64,000 nucleotides of DNA from JAPUME01 sp027294185 (lineage in GTDB: Bacteria; Acidobacteriota; Terriglobia; UBA7540; JAPUME01). This document shows positions 9,139-17,654 of the stretch, piece by piece. The DNA lies in assembly GCA_963555835.3 (NCBI GenBank), contig CAUVWZ020000002.1, positions 1,426,001-1,490,000 of the forward strand, given 5' to 3'. Below the pieces are notes generated by a model. It worked only from the letters and a program-made list of their open reading frames with translations. It ran no database searches and was not told the DNA's origin. How positions within the stretch are numbered: the stretch's first letter is position 1; each line of letters opens with the position of its first letter. Position numbers and translations under genes: made by a program.

Positions 9139-10044
9139 ATGAATCGCATCCTGTGTAAACAGTACCTGCTCTTGCTGATTTGTATGGCCTTGTTGTTACC
9201 CGGTCAACTACCGGCTCAGAACGGTTTGTACGTGGGGACGGACCTGGGAATCGCAATCGCCCCCGGCATGAACGTGGCCGGCTCGGATAACGATTGGGGT
9301 ACCAAATGCGACAGAATCATCAACCCTCAGGAGTTGGAGGTGGGTAATGATTGTGCGACCCATCCACCTCCATCGGCATGGTCGAATGAGTTTAGCGGAG
9401 GCACCGGGATTCTGACGGGAATTGCCCTCGGGTATGACTGGGGGAAAGTGAGGGCCGAGTTCGAATACTTCTATCGAACCACGACTTATAATGATCGGAC
9501 CGGCGCACGCGTGGGCGATGAGGTGTCCCTGGGCAAAATTGATCAGGAAATCGAAACCGTGGAAGGCGGTCTCGATGACGTACTATCGCACAACTTCTTT
9601 GGCAACCTCTACTACGACTTCACCTCGAAATCCCGTTTTACGCCCTACGTGGGGATCGGAATGGGTGTGACCCAGGCATCGATGGATTACTCCAGTCGCT
9701 GGAAACGGAACGATAACCCGGACTTTATTACCACTTTCATGGACCCGGCCCTGAACACGAAACTTGCCGGTACGACCACCATCGGCACGGCCAAGCTGTC
9801 AGATCGGGTGCTCGGCTATCAGGTGCTGGGCGGCGGGGATTATAAAGTCAATGACTCGATCTCGGTGGGGATCAAGTTCCGATGGGCGGATTTCGCGGAA
9901 TTCATGGATGGGGCCGAGTGGGACCAACTCCGCAGTCACGGCTCCACCAACAACCGCGAGGATCTTGTGATATACACCGCCACAACGAGCGACATCCAAT
10001 TCTGGGCGATCAGCTTCAACCTGAAGTTCCATTTCGACCGGTAG
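9139..10044 (+). CDS. Outer-membrane beta-barrel protein, dispersed paralog 1
   Basis: A 301-residue exported protein. The signal peptide runs to about residue 26 (LLLPGQLPAQNG). The mature part is built of alternating beta-strands (GLYVGTDLGIAIAPGMN, RAEFEYFYRT, FFGNLYYDF, RFTPYVGIGMGVTQAS, GYQVLGGGDYKV, SVGIKFRWADF) and ends in the aromatic strand ISFNLKFHFDR, as OmpA/OmpW-type 8-stranded barrels do. Two cysteines in the first extracellular loop (KCDRIINP and DCATH) are matched in the two paralogs at 32036 and 41426. An excellent Shine-Dalgarno, AAGGAGGAG, precedes the ATG. Specific function unknown. Confidence 0.8.
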   Translation: MNRILCKQYLLLLICMALLLPGQLPAQNGLYVGTDLGIAIAPGMNVAGSDNDWGTKCDRIINPQELEVGNDCATHPPPSAWSNEFSGGTGILTGIALGYDWGKVRAEFEYFYRTTTYNDRTGARVGDEVSLGKIDQEIETVEGGLDDVLSHNFFGNLYYDFTSKSRFTPYVGIGMGVTQASMDYSSRWKRNDNPDFITTFMDPALNTKLAGTTTIGTAKLSDRVLGYQVLGGGDYKVNDSISVGIKFRWADFAEFMDGAEWDQLRSHGSTNNREDLVIYTATTSDIQFWAISFNLKFHFDR

Positions 10045-10063
10045 CCCTACCCCTAGTGAAAGC

Positions 10064-10678
10064 GTGCTCACTGTGCCATTGGCGATTCCACTCCTCTTAG
10101 CTTTCCTTACCGGTATCTCTGTTGCTGCCGAAACATGGCGTGGCATCGTGGTCGCTCCCGAGCATCGCTGCTCTCCCTACGCAGCCGATGACTACTCTTA
10201 TTCCCCATCGCTGGAGGCCCGGATCGTCTCCGGCCTCAGCGGCAAGGTCTACGGCCCCTACACCGGGCGCTGTTTCTCTAGCTCCCAGGACACCGACATC
10301 AAGCACATCGTGGCAAGGTCCGAGGCCCACGACAGCGGACTGTGCGCCGCCGACGCTGAGACAAGGCGGCGCTTCGCTCGTGACCTGCTCAACCTGACGT
10401 TGGCCAACCCGCGAGTCAACCGCCACGAGAAGCGCGGCAAGGACGCGGCGGAGTGGCTGCCGAACTTGAATCGGTGCTGGTTCGCCGCCCGCATCGTCGA
10501 GGTCCGACGCAAGTACGACCTCACGATTGATCGCCGGGAGGCCGAGGCCTTGGAGCGGGTGCTGTCCGCCTGTCCCTCCACAGAAATGGTCATGGGCGAT
10601 TGCGCTGCGAGTGGGCCGCAGGCAGGAAAGATCACTTGGTCATGTCCATCAAGAAGTACAAGGCGGAACAGATTGTAA
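10064..10678 (+). CDS. Secreted HNH-type (DUF1524/GmrSD-C-like) nuclease family protein
   Basis: About 204 residues with a signal peptide (MLTVPLAIPLLLAFLTGISV, cleavage near AAE). The mature domain shows WRGIVVAPEHRCSPY, then TDIKHIVARSEAHDSGLC and LLNLTLANPRVNRHEKRGKD, ending in NRCWFAARIVEVRRKYDLTI. The DIxHIV...NLTLA.P.vN..K pattern is the HNH/DUF1524 nuclease core (His of IxHIV, Asn and His/Lys of VNRHEK). Conserved Cys pairs suit a periplasmic or secreted enzyme. The gene begins 19 bp after the outer-membrane protein stop. Its last 20 or so residues run into the adjacent IS, so the C-terminus may be altered. Two relics of the family lie at 19.7 kb and 62.6 kb. Confidence 0.7.
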   Translation: MLTVPLAIPLLLAFLTGISVAAETWRGIVVAPEHRCSPYAADDYSYSPSLEARIVSGLSGKVYGPYTGRCFSSSQDTDIKHIVARSEAHDSGLCAADAETRRRFARDLLNLTLANPRVNRHEKRGKDAAEWLPNLNRCWFAARIVEVRRKYDLTIDRREAEALERVLSACPSTEMVMGDCAASGPQAGKITWSCPSRSTRRNRL

Positions 10679-10920
10679 CCGTGCTGCGGCAAATCGAGGT
10701 GCAGATGGCAAACGGGAAGACCGCGCCGCAGGCCTGCCAGGAAGCGGGAATCCACACTCCGACCTACTCCCGCTGGCGGAAGGAGTACGGAAGCTTACGG
10801 GTTGATCAGGTGAGGCGACTGAAGGAACTGGAACGGGAGAATGGCCGACTGAAGAAGTTGGTAGCGGATCAGGCGTTGGACCTTGCGATTCTGAAGGAGG
10901 CATCCTCGGGAAACTTCTGA
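10642..10920 (+). CDS. IS3-family transposase OrfA (mosaic)
   Basis: A 92-residue helix-turn-helix protein with a C-terminal leucine-zipper-like coiled coil (LKELERENGRLKKLVADQAL). OrfA binds the IS ends and is normally fused to OrfB by a -1 frameshift. The N-terminal half (MSIKKYKAEQIVTVLRQIEV) matches the 26401 group, and the C-terminal half from RWRKEYGSLRVDQ matches the 60153 group. Its start overlaps the 3' end of the HNH gene in another frame. Confidence 0.8.
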   Translation: MSIKKYKAEQIVTVLRQIEVQMANGKTAPQACQEAGIHTPTYSRWRKEYGSLRVDQVRRLKELERENGRLKKLVADQALDLAILKEASSGNF

Positions 10921-10943
10921 GCCCGTCCCGACGGCAGCAGGCC

Positions 10944-11795
10944 GTGAGGCATGTCGGCCAGGTTCTTAGGGTGTCTGAGCGGCGGGCGTGTCGGGTAGTA
11001 GGACAGAATCGATCCACGCAACGGCATCGAACCTTGGCGCCACAGGATGAACCGAGCTTGGTAACTCGGACGCTGCAGTTAGCCGGCGAGTACGGCCGTT
11101 ATGGCTATCGGCGGATCACGGCGCTGTTGCGCCGGGAGGGGTGGCGGGTGAACCACAAGCGGGTAGAGAGAATCTGGCGGCAGGAGGGACTGAAAGTGCC
11201 GAAGAAACAGCCCCGCAGAGGCCGGCTGTGGTTGAACGATGGGTCGTGCCTTCGGTTAAGACCGTGCTGGCAGGATCATGTCTGGGCGTACGATTTTGTG
11301 GCAGATCAAACCCGGGACGGTCGTCCACTGAAGATCTTGACGGTGGTGGATGAATACACGCGAGAGTGTTTGGCGATCGACGTAGAACGGCGAGCCGATT
11401 CGATGAGTGTTTTGGAACGGCTAGCAGCCTTGTTTGTGGAGCGGGGAGTTCCCGATTACCTTCGCTCGGATAATGGGTCCGAGTTCACCGCTCGGTTGGT
11501 ACGGGACTGGCTGGAACGGGTCGGGGTGAAAACCCTGTTCATCGAGCCTGCGAGCCCCTGGGAAAACGGGTATGTGGAATCGTTTAACGGGAAGTTTCGA
11601 GACGAGTTTCTGAATGGAGAGATCTTTTACACCTTGCGGGAAGCGAAGGTGTTGATTGAGGGATGGCGGCGGGAGTATAACAGAGTTCGCCCGCACAGCG
11701 CGTTGGGCTACCGGCCGCCAGCCCCGGAAGTGATCCTGCCGTTACCGCCGGGTTCCGCTGCCGCAAACGATGGAGGATCAGAAGTTGTTGCTTGA
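10944..11795 (+). CDS. IS3-family transposase OrfB (DDE integrase core)
   Basis: A 283-residue DDE transposase: an HTH-like N-terminus (GYRRITALLRREGW), VWAYDFV with the first Asp, YLRSDNGSEF with the second Asp, and NGYVESFNGKFRDEFL with the Glu. Closely matches the OrfB at 60428-61324 until the last about ten residues (AAANDGGSEVVA), where the sequences diverge. The catalytic core is intact. Confidence 0.9.
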   Translation: MRHVGQVLRVSERRACRVVGQNRSTQRHRTLAPQDEPSLVTRTLQLAGEYGRYGYRRITALLRREGWRVNHKRVERIWRQEGLKVPKKQPRRGRLWLNDGSCLRLRPCWQDHVWAYDFVADQTRDGRPLKILTVVDEYTRECLAIDVERRADSMSVLERLAALFVERGVPDYLRSDNGSEFTARLVRDWLERVGVKTLFIEPASPWENGYVESFNGKFRDEFLNGEIFYTLREAKVLIEGWRREYNRVRPHSALGYRPPAPEVILPLPPGSAAANDGGSEVVA

Positions 11796-11896
11796 CAAGA
11801 ACGGACTCAGCGACCACAGAACGGATGCTACCCGGACCTGCAAGTCGGGCAAGAGTAACGATTAAATGAACGAAAAGGATGACATGATCACGCATC

Positions 11897-12307
11897 TTGG
11901 CATTCTATCAAATCTTGAAAATGGCAGAAAATTGGCCCGTTTTAGCAATTCGGCAGGGACAGGCCAGTGTTTCGCTCTCCAGCGACGTCGTCCACAACCC
12001 GCGGCGGGAGAACCCCTTCATCGGCATCGAAATGAGTATTACCCGAAGGGCGATAGACAGGGCTGACGCCGCCGCCCTGCAGCCGCTCGATGCCGGAATC
12101 TCATTGGAGCAGGCGCTGGCCGCCTATACCGTCAACGGCGCTGCGCAACTGGGATTGGAAGAAGAAATCGGCGCCATAAAGGCCGGCTTGCTGGCGGACT
12201 TCATCGTCCTGCCACAGAATCCGTTCGCAACCGACGTAGAGACAATCCACGCCATCGAGCCCAGCGCCACAATTGTGGCCGGTGAGCTGCGAAGCGGTAG
12301 CCTGTAA
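11897..12307 (+). pseudogene. C-terminal remnant of an amidohydrolase
   Basis: The frame shows the C-terminal part of an amidohydrolase (Amidohydro_3 type): VSLSSDVVHNPRRENPFIGI (strand 8 with the metal-ligand Asp), ISLEQALAAYTVNGAAQLGL and IGAIKAGLLADFIVLPQNPF. The N-terminal three-quarters, including the HxH metal site, is missing, replaced upstream by IS sequence. The first about 15 residues are not family-like. Not functional alone. Confidence 0.7.
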
Positions 12308-12445
12308 GCGGCTGACCAGGCGACGACCGGACGATCCGCATGTTGCTGGCGGCCTGGCCGTTCACGCCCGGGCTCGTCGCCGTCTACGTCCGGGCTCTCC
12401 AGACCACCGCCACGGGAGGGAGCGCTTGAGAGTCAATGGTCGCCC

Positions 12446-12883
12446 TCATCCCAAAGATGCGCCGGGTTTCCATGGATCGATAAGAGCCACATCCATATCC
12501 GTAAAATCCCTGGTGTTGCGTGTGACCAAAGTCAGATCGTGCCGTCGCGCCACGGCAGCGATCTGCGCATCGCCCATTGGTTTTGGGCGGCCGGTTCTGT
12601 CGCCATCGCCCATGATCTCGCCCCAGATCACCGCCGCCTCTGGATCGAAAGGAAGGATGCGCCCCTGGAATTGAGAGGCCAGATCATGATAGATCCACCT
12701 CTTGAAACGCTCCCTCTTCACCTTGTCCTTCACACGGTGGGCGCCGCGCACTAGTTCTCCGAGGCTCATCGATGCAAGAAAGAGGTCATTGGACCTCTGG
12801 TCGCCAAACCAATCGATTACCATGGCGGCGGGGCGCGGTTTGAGCGTTTCGCTGATCACGTTTGTATCGATTAGGAATGCCAT
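12446..12883 (-). CDS. PIN-domain toxin (VapC/FitB-like)
   Basis: A 145-residue PIN-domain ribonuclease. MAFLIDTNVISE carries the first acidic residue, SLGELVRGAH the second (Glu), and GDAQIAAVARRHDLTLVTRN the third and fourth. Such toxins cleave tRNA or rRNA to arrest growth. The ATG overlaps the TAA of the antitoxin by one base, so the two are translationally coupled. The complete set of active-site acids suggests an active toxin. Confidence 0.88.
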   Translation of the reverse strand: MAFLIDTNVISETLKPRPAAMVIDWFGDQRSNDLFLASMSLGELVRGAHRVKDKVKRERFKRWIYHDLASQFQGRILPFDPEAAVIWGEIMGDGDRTGRPKPMGDAQIAAVARRHDLTLVTRNTRDFTDMDVALIDPWKPGASLG

Positions 12884-13203
12884 TATTCGAGATCGACACA
12901 GCGGCCCGTGGATTGATCGCGCTCGATCATCAGTTCTTCGCCGACGAGTGGAGAGGCACGAAAGAAGGCTACCAACTCCGCACCGGTCCGCACCGGTTCA
13001 ATGGGCGCCATTGATGCCAAGGCCTCACGTGCCCTTTTAGCGTCCTCGCCTCCCGCTCGAAGAGCACCCGCGACGGCCTTTATCAGTCCCGCATCGCGCG
13101 CAGCCACGGTGACCTCGACGCGTCGTGATCCCTGAGCGGCTGTTTTGGCGCGGTGCCGAGCGACACGCGTCTTCGATCCTTCGTTTGTCGATTGCCTGGT
13201 CAT
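12883..13203 (-). CDS. Antitoxin of the PIN-domain module
   Basis: A 106-residue basic-then-acidic protein upstream of the toxin. The N-terminus (RVARHRAKTAAQGSRRVEVT) resembles the ribbon-helix-helix start of RHH antitoxins, then an Ala/Arg-rich helix follows and a C-terminal toxin-binding tail. One-base overlap with the toxin and a consensus-like promoter immediately upstream support an autoregulated toxin-antitoxin operon. Confidence 0.75.
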   Translation of the reverse strand: MTRQSTNEGSKTRVARHRAKTAAQGSRRVEVTVAARDAGLIKAVAGALRAGGEDAKRAREALASMAPIEPVRTGAELVAFFRASPLVGEELMIERDQSTGRCVDLE

Positions 13204-13232
13204 TTCACACTCGCTCCCGGAAACGTTACCGT

Positions 13233-13261
13233 ATTATAGATCAACCGAAATTGCCGGTCAA
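13233..13261 (-). promoter_or_regulatory. Sigma-70-type promoter of the toxin-antitoxin operon
   Basis: On the minus strand TTGACC (13256-13261) and TATAAT (13233-13238) are separated by exactly 17 bp. The -10 lies about 30 bp upstream of the antitoxin start, so the leader is short. Confidence 0.7.
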
Positions 13262-13870
13262 ATGTTAAGGAAAGCACGGGGACCCGCCGTGACCGACCAT
13301 TGCAAGGCCGTGAAAAGGCCCCAACATGGGTTTTCCCTTACAAAAAAAGGGTTGGGGTTGACCCACGTTTTCCGGCGATCCCCCTGACTTCGGGCAATCC
13401 CGCATGGATCGAGATAGGGGAGGGGTTCTGCCAAAGCGCTCACTGGTCCCGTGACAACAGAGCACCTGCTTCGCCCGTGTATCAAAACTGTATCAAAATC
13501 CCTGTTTGTTGAAGGGATTGGGGTTGCTCGTGAGCGGCGAGCAGGTTCCCCAAGTTGTTGATAAAGCAAAGAATTGAACGTAACCGATGGAGAGAAAAGA
13601 AGCGGTGACAATGCCTTCTAAGCACTGATCCCCTCTCTATTGCTTCTATCTGCTTCTATTTATTTCAACAACTCAGGGACTCTGCTTTTCGCTCAAAGCT
13701 AATCCCAACCGACTCAGATTCGGGGGTTTTGTCACGGTTTTGTCACGGTCGTAAATCGGTTCTCGCAAGTCCTTACACAGTTTACTCACATCTCGTAACC
13801 AGGCATTCCTCCCCACGAAATCGTCACCTACATTCATCACCTCCCTTTCGCAAGAATTGGTTTTGACCTA
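13262..13870. other. No supported gene
   Basis: About 600 bp between the toxin-antitoxin promoter and the integrase remnant. It contains a short direct repeat GTTTTGTCACG (twice, around 13727-13750) but no frame that looks like protein. Confidence 0.5.
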
Positions 13871-13871
13871 G

Positions 13872-14603
13872 ACCTTTCGGCACCTGCAGTCCGACTTAGC
13901 GGGGCCGAGGATCGCCACCGGACGGGCCGAGCAGGATCCACCGTGGGACTTGCGCGGCGCGCTGCCGCCGGTCAAGGGCAAGCATTTGCCCGCCATTACC
14001 GACCCGAAGGAGGTCGGCCCCCTGCTGAGAGTGCTGGACGGCTATCGGGGAACGCTACCGGTGCGCTGCGCACTGCGCCTGGCGCCGTTGGTTTTCGTGC
14101 GGCCCGGGGAGTTGTGCACGGCCGAATGGGCCGACATCGACTTGGAAGGGGCCGAGTGGCGCTACACGGTCACCAAGACCGACACGCCGCATATCGTGCC
14201 CTTGTCGCGCCAAGCCGTCGAGGTCCTACGCGAATTGTATCCTCTGACCGGGCAGGGCCGGTATGTCTTCCTCAATGACTGCTATCCGAGACGGGAGCGG
14301 CCAATGAGCGCCAATACCCTGTGGGGGGCTCTGCGAGCCCTGGACGTCCGCCCGGATCAGATGACGATGCACGGTTTCCGGGCCATGGCGAGAACCATTC
14401 TGGATGAAATGTTGGGCTTCCGGCCCGACTTCATCGAGCATCAGTTGGCCCACGCGGTGCGAGATCCCAATGGACGGGCCTACAACCGGACGGCGTTCCT
14501 GCCGGAACGAAGGAGGATGATGCAAGAATGGGCCGACTATCTGGACCGGCTAAGGGCCGGGGAGGAGGTCGTCGTAAACGCGACGGCATCGGGTCGAAGC
14601 TGA
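13872..14603 (+). pseudogene. Tyrosine recombinase (P4-type integrase), catalytic domain only
   Basis: The frame opens after a stop at about 13872 with IATGRAEQDP, then LRGALPPVKGKHLPAITDPKE. This is the end of the core-binding domain and the start of the catalytic domain of DUF4102-type integrases. Catalytic residues are visible: Arg in RPGELCTAEW, Lys in VTKTDTPHIVPLS, HGFR in MTMHGFRAMARTIL, His in HQLAHAV and Tyr in AYNRTAFLPERRRMMQ. The N-terminal arm-binding and most of the core-binding domain are gone, so it cannot work as a normal integrase. It fits a decayed island that inserted at a tRNA gene. Confidence 0.8.
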
Positions 14604-14813
14604 ACGACACCGACACGCCACGGTTCCGGTAGCTCTCGGCTTGGTGAGCCAGTAGTATCGAAACTGTGACGTCGGCCGTCATTCTTGTCAAACGGGTCTA
14701 ATGGGATCAGGTCAGAATATGGTACGGATCGATCTGTACTAGAAGGAAAACCATATTCGAATCGTGAACGAGGAGGGCGAACTGGTCGACGACTTCACGT
14801 GGCCTTCTCACGA

Positions 14814-15616
14814 TCATTCGTCTTGCACATCCACGTACTCAGCAACCGTGGCCAAGAACTCGACAGGCTTCAGGGACGAACTCAGACCGAGCTGTCGAAC
14901 CCCCTCTACCTGCGCCATCAGCTTCTCGAAGCTGATGAACGCGCACACTTCCCGAAGGGGTCGTTCACGATACACGAACGTCGGTCTAGTGATCTCCTGC
15001 TGCACCTTTGCCCTCTGCTCTTCAGGTGCAACGAGGTAGAGTTTCAGAGCAAGGTTGGGTTGCAGCGCTAGCAGGTCACTCATCCGCAGAAGCCCGGAGT
15101 AGATGGACGTTGTCGATTCGATCTCGAAGGCTGCGACGATGGAGTTGCCCTTGAGCCATAGAACGTCGATCAGTTCGATGGTCTTTGTCGTCGCGTCGTT
15201 GAACTGTGTCGGTAATTCGTCGAGCATTCCGAGCATTGCCCCGAGGAGCTGACCGTTGTAGCTTTTTCCACGGTCGTTCCGTGCAACCCATACCTCAAAT
15301 CCCAACTCGTTCCCCAGCCTCAGCACCTCATGCTGGATTTCGGTGTGGCGCGTGACTGGCTCAGTCGACCGCTGCTGAGCGGCGGTCGTCGAGGCTTTGT
15401 CCTCGTCCTGCTCCGGGACGCTCACCACTGTCTGAATGGCCTTCCTTCCCTTCCGGTACTCCACCTTGAAGTAGTGTGGTTTGCGCGCAAGTTTGCGAGG
15501 GTCGAGTTCCACTGCCACTGGGTTGCGCTGTGACTGACGTAGCGCCTCGAGGATTAGGTCCCCGTCATGTTGGCGCTTGAACCTGTTGGGGCTCATCCTG
15601 AGGAAGCCCTTGAACC
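14814..15616 (-). pseudogene. Nuclease-like protein, N-terminus removed by an IS3 insertion
   Basis: About 267 codons are open up to the IS end at 15617, so the original N-terminus is lost. The C-terminal domain (about residues 95-215 of the remainder) reads LGFEVWVARND, IELIDVLWLKGNSIVAAFEI and ESTTSIYSGLLRMSDLLALQ. The ...D-V-L-W...F-E-I-E.T pattern resembles a PD-(D/E)xK fold, as in restriction endonuclease-like or RM-associated proteins. The N-terminal portion is charged and poorly conserved in look. An internal ATG at 15596 could still permit a shorter product. Function is inferred only. Confidence 0.5.
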
Positions 15617-15682
15617 TGACCTGCCCCCCTCAAACCGGTCCAGTTCTAATGTTAGAGTTGGACCTGGAATAGGGAGGTCAGG

Positions 15683-15961
15683 ATGGTCAAGAGGAAGCAT
15701 TCGATCGAACAGATTATCGGTAAACTTCGAGAGACCGAAGTGGAACTTGCCCAGGGTCGCAGCGTAGCCGAGGTGTGCCGGTCGTTGGGGGTGCCCGAGC
15801 AGACCTATTACCGCTGGCGAAAGGAGTACGGCGGTCTAAAGATGGATCAGGCCAAGCGGTTGAAGGTCCTCGAGCAGGAGAACACTCGCTTGAGGAGGGC
15901 GGTTGCAGACCTGACCTTGGACAAGCAGATTCTGCAGGAGGTCACAAGGGGAAACGGCTAA
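15683..15961 (+). CDS. IS3-family transposase OrfA
   Basis: A 92-residue HTH protein (HSIEQIIGKLRETEVELAQG, then QTYYRWRKEYGGLKMDQ) with a heptad-repeat C-terminus (LEQENTRLRRAVADLTL). Identical in protein to the copy at 20115. Preceded by a GGGAGGTCAGG leader. OrfB follows in the -1 frame, with the overlap typical for programmed frameshifting. Confidence 0.9.
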   Translation: MVKRKHSIEQIIGKLRETEVELAQGRSVAEVCRSLGVPEQTYYRWRKEYGGLKMDQAKRLKVLEQENTRLRRAVADLTLDKQILQEVTRGNG

Positions 15962-16842
15962 GCCCGGCGCGTCGCCGGCAGTGGGCGGCGCATGTCTGTA
16001 AGGCGTTGGGTGTCTCGGAACGCCGGGCTTGTCGAGTGCTCAGCCAACCCCGGTCCACCCAGCGCCATCGATGCATCGCTGCTCCCGACGAGGATGCCCT
16101 GACGAGGGCCATCGTCACCCTGGCCGGTCGGTTTGGTCGCTATGGCTATCGTCGGGTCACGGCCTTGCTGCGGCGAGCCGGGTGGAGGGTCAACCATAAG
16201 AGAGTGGAGCGCATCTGGAGGCGGGAGGGGTTGAGAGTGCCGCAGAAACAGCCGAAGCGTGGACGCCTTTGGCTCAACGACGGATCGTGCGTTCGTCTGC
16301 GCCCCTGCAGTCCGAACCACGTCTGGGCTTACGACTTCGTCCAAGCCCGCACTCACGACGGGAGGGCTTTCCGGTTGTTGACGGTCATCGATGAGTACAC
16401 TCGGGAATGTCTGGCTATCCAGGTGGCCCGCCAGATTCGATCCGACGATGTCGTGCAGCTACTGGCCGATCTGTTCGTTCTCCGAGGTCCGCCCGAGCAC
16501 CTTCGCTCGGATAATGGCCCGGAGTTCTGCGCCCAAGCTCTACGAGAGTGGCTGGGGCGAATCGGAGTGAAGACGCTCTACATCCAACCCGGGAGTCCCT
16601 GGGAGAACGGCTACAACGAGAGCTTTAATGGGAAGCTCCGAGACGAGTTGCTCGACCGGGAGATCTTCTACACCTTGCAGGAAGCGAAGGTGTTAATCGA
16701 GCAGTGGAGGCGACACTACAACAGGGTTCGACCTCACAGTGCTCTTGGTTATCGTCCACCGGCGCCGGAGACCATGGAAATCCCGCCGCTGGTCGGGAGG
16801 CAGCTGCCTCCCGACCTAGGGACAGAATTACCGCTGAACTAA
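15958..16842 (+). CDS. IS3-family transposase OrfB (DDE integrase core)
   Basis: The frame runs from the orfA overlap to 16842 and includes GRYGYRRVTALLRRAGWRVN, VWAYDFVQARTHDGR (first Asp), LRSDNGPEFC (second Asp) and NGYNESFNGKLRDELL (Glu). There is no independent start codon close to the overlap, so expression probably depends on a -1 frameshift from OrfA. Complete core; active element likely. Confidence 0.88.
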   Translation, partial: LSPARRRQWAAHVCKALGVSERRACRVLSQPRSTQRHRCIAAPDEDALTRAIVTLAGRFGRYGYRRVTALLRRAGWRVNHKRVERIWRREGLRVPQKQPKRGRLWLNDGSCVRLRPCSPNHVWAYDFVQARTHDGRAFRLLTVIDEYTRECLAIQVARQIRSDDVVQLLADLFVLRGPPEHLRSDNGPEFCAQALREWLGRIGVKTLYIQPGSPWENGYNESFNGKLRDELLDREIFYTLQEAKVLIEQWRRHYNRVRPHSALGYRPPAPETMEIPPLVGRQLPPDLGTELPLN

Positions 16843-16876
16843 CATACGAGTTGGTACAATCACTGGGGGCAGGTCA

Positions 16877-17324
16877 AGTTCGCAGCGGAACAAATCGCGC
16901 TGCCGTCGCTTCCCCCCGCGACGGCAGAACTCAAGGTTGCAGGAGAAACACAACCCCGGAAACTCACATTATGATTGGACCAAATAACGGGGGCAGGTCA
17001 GTCCCCACAAACGGACTAGCGCTTACCTATCTTCTGCCTGGATGGTGAAAGGCAGTTATCGGGACCAAAGACGGAGGACCCAGGTCCTATGCGGTCTAGG
17101 GCTGCCAACAGAAGCGGCAACAGGTACCGACTGGATGGTATATCATCCGCGATCAAGATAAGTGAACTGGTTTAGGGCTCGAGAAGCGCCTTCAGTATCC
17201 TATATCCCTGCTGTAGCTGCTGCAGATTAGTCCTCTGTAGCAGCGCTTCTATCTTCCCGCGGAGGGCCTTCTCTCCAGTTTCTTCGCGGTCGAAATGGAA
17301 GAAAGTTATCCTTAGCGCTTCGCC
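16877..17324. other. No supported gene
   Basis: About 450 bp downstream of the IS. Near 16980-17000 the sequence AACGGGGGCAGGTCAG repeats the look of the IS right end (GGGGGCAGGTCA), a possible solo terminus. Otherwise I see nothing until the DUF485 gene. Confidence 0.45.
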
Positions 17325-17654
17325 ATGAACCAATGGGACCGTATCCACAACTCGCCTGACTATAGGCGGATGATCGCCCAGAAAACGCGTTTCATCGTAT
17401 CCGCGATGGCGTTCTTCGTCATTTTCTACTTCGCGCTGCCGGTGCTGGTCGGCTACTGGCCGGAGCTGATGGAGCGCCAGGTGTGGGGCGTCGTCAACTG
17501 GGCCTACCTGTTTGCGTTTTCGCAGTTCTTGATGGCCTGGGCGCTGGCGTATCTCTACATGCGCATCGCCAGGCGGTTTGACCGAATGTCTGAGAAGATC
17601 CTGGCTGACAAGGCCATCGCCACCGAGGCCGCCGACGGCGAAGGGGATGAATGA
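17325..17654 (+). CDS. DUF485-family inner-membrane protein
   Basis: A 109-residue protein with two transmembrane helices (about residues 27-47, FIVSAMAFFVIFYFALPVLV, and 63-83, AYLFAFSQFLMAWALAYLYM). The family (YjcH-like) is almost always encoded directly upstream of ActP-type acetate/monocarboxylate symporters and is thought to be their accessory subunit. Its stop overlaps the symporter start (17647), so they form one operon. Confidence 0.9.
   Translation: MNQWDRIHNSPDYRRMIAQKTRFIVSAMAFFVIFYFALPVLVGYWPELMERQVWGVVNWAYLFAFSQFLMAWALAYLYMRIARRFDRMSEKILADKAIATEAADGEGDE

Larger units (their letters stand above)
10642..11795 (+). mobile_element. IS3-family element, mosaic, termini not resolved
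   Basis: Carries an orfA/orfB pair. From about 10781 to about 11759 it is nearly identical to the element at 60077-61338. Outside that core it differs: the first 45 codons of orfA resemble (about 80 percent by eye) the other IS group at 26401, and the 3' end after GGGTTCCGCT diverges completely. The terminal repeat TGACCTGCCCCC of its close relative is absent on both sides. It looks like a recombinant between two IS3-group elements, or a recombined relic. Confidence 0.75.
15617..16876 (+). mobile_element. Intact IS3-family element, about 1,260 bp
   Basis: The left end TGACCTGCCCCCCT and the right end, whose complement reads TGACCTGCCCCC, form matching terminal inverted repeats. Between them lie orfA and orfB. 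I do not see an obvious target-site duplication. A truncated, almost identical copy lies at 20049. This element cuts the nuclease-like gene at 14814. Confidence 0.9.
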
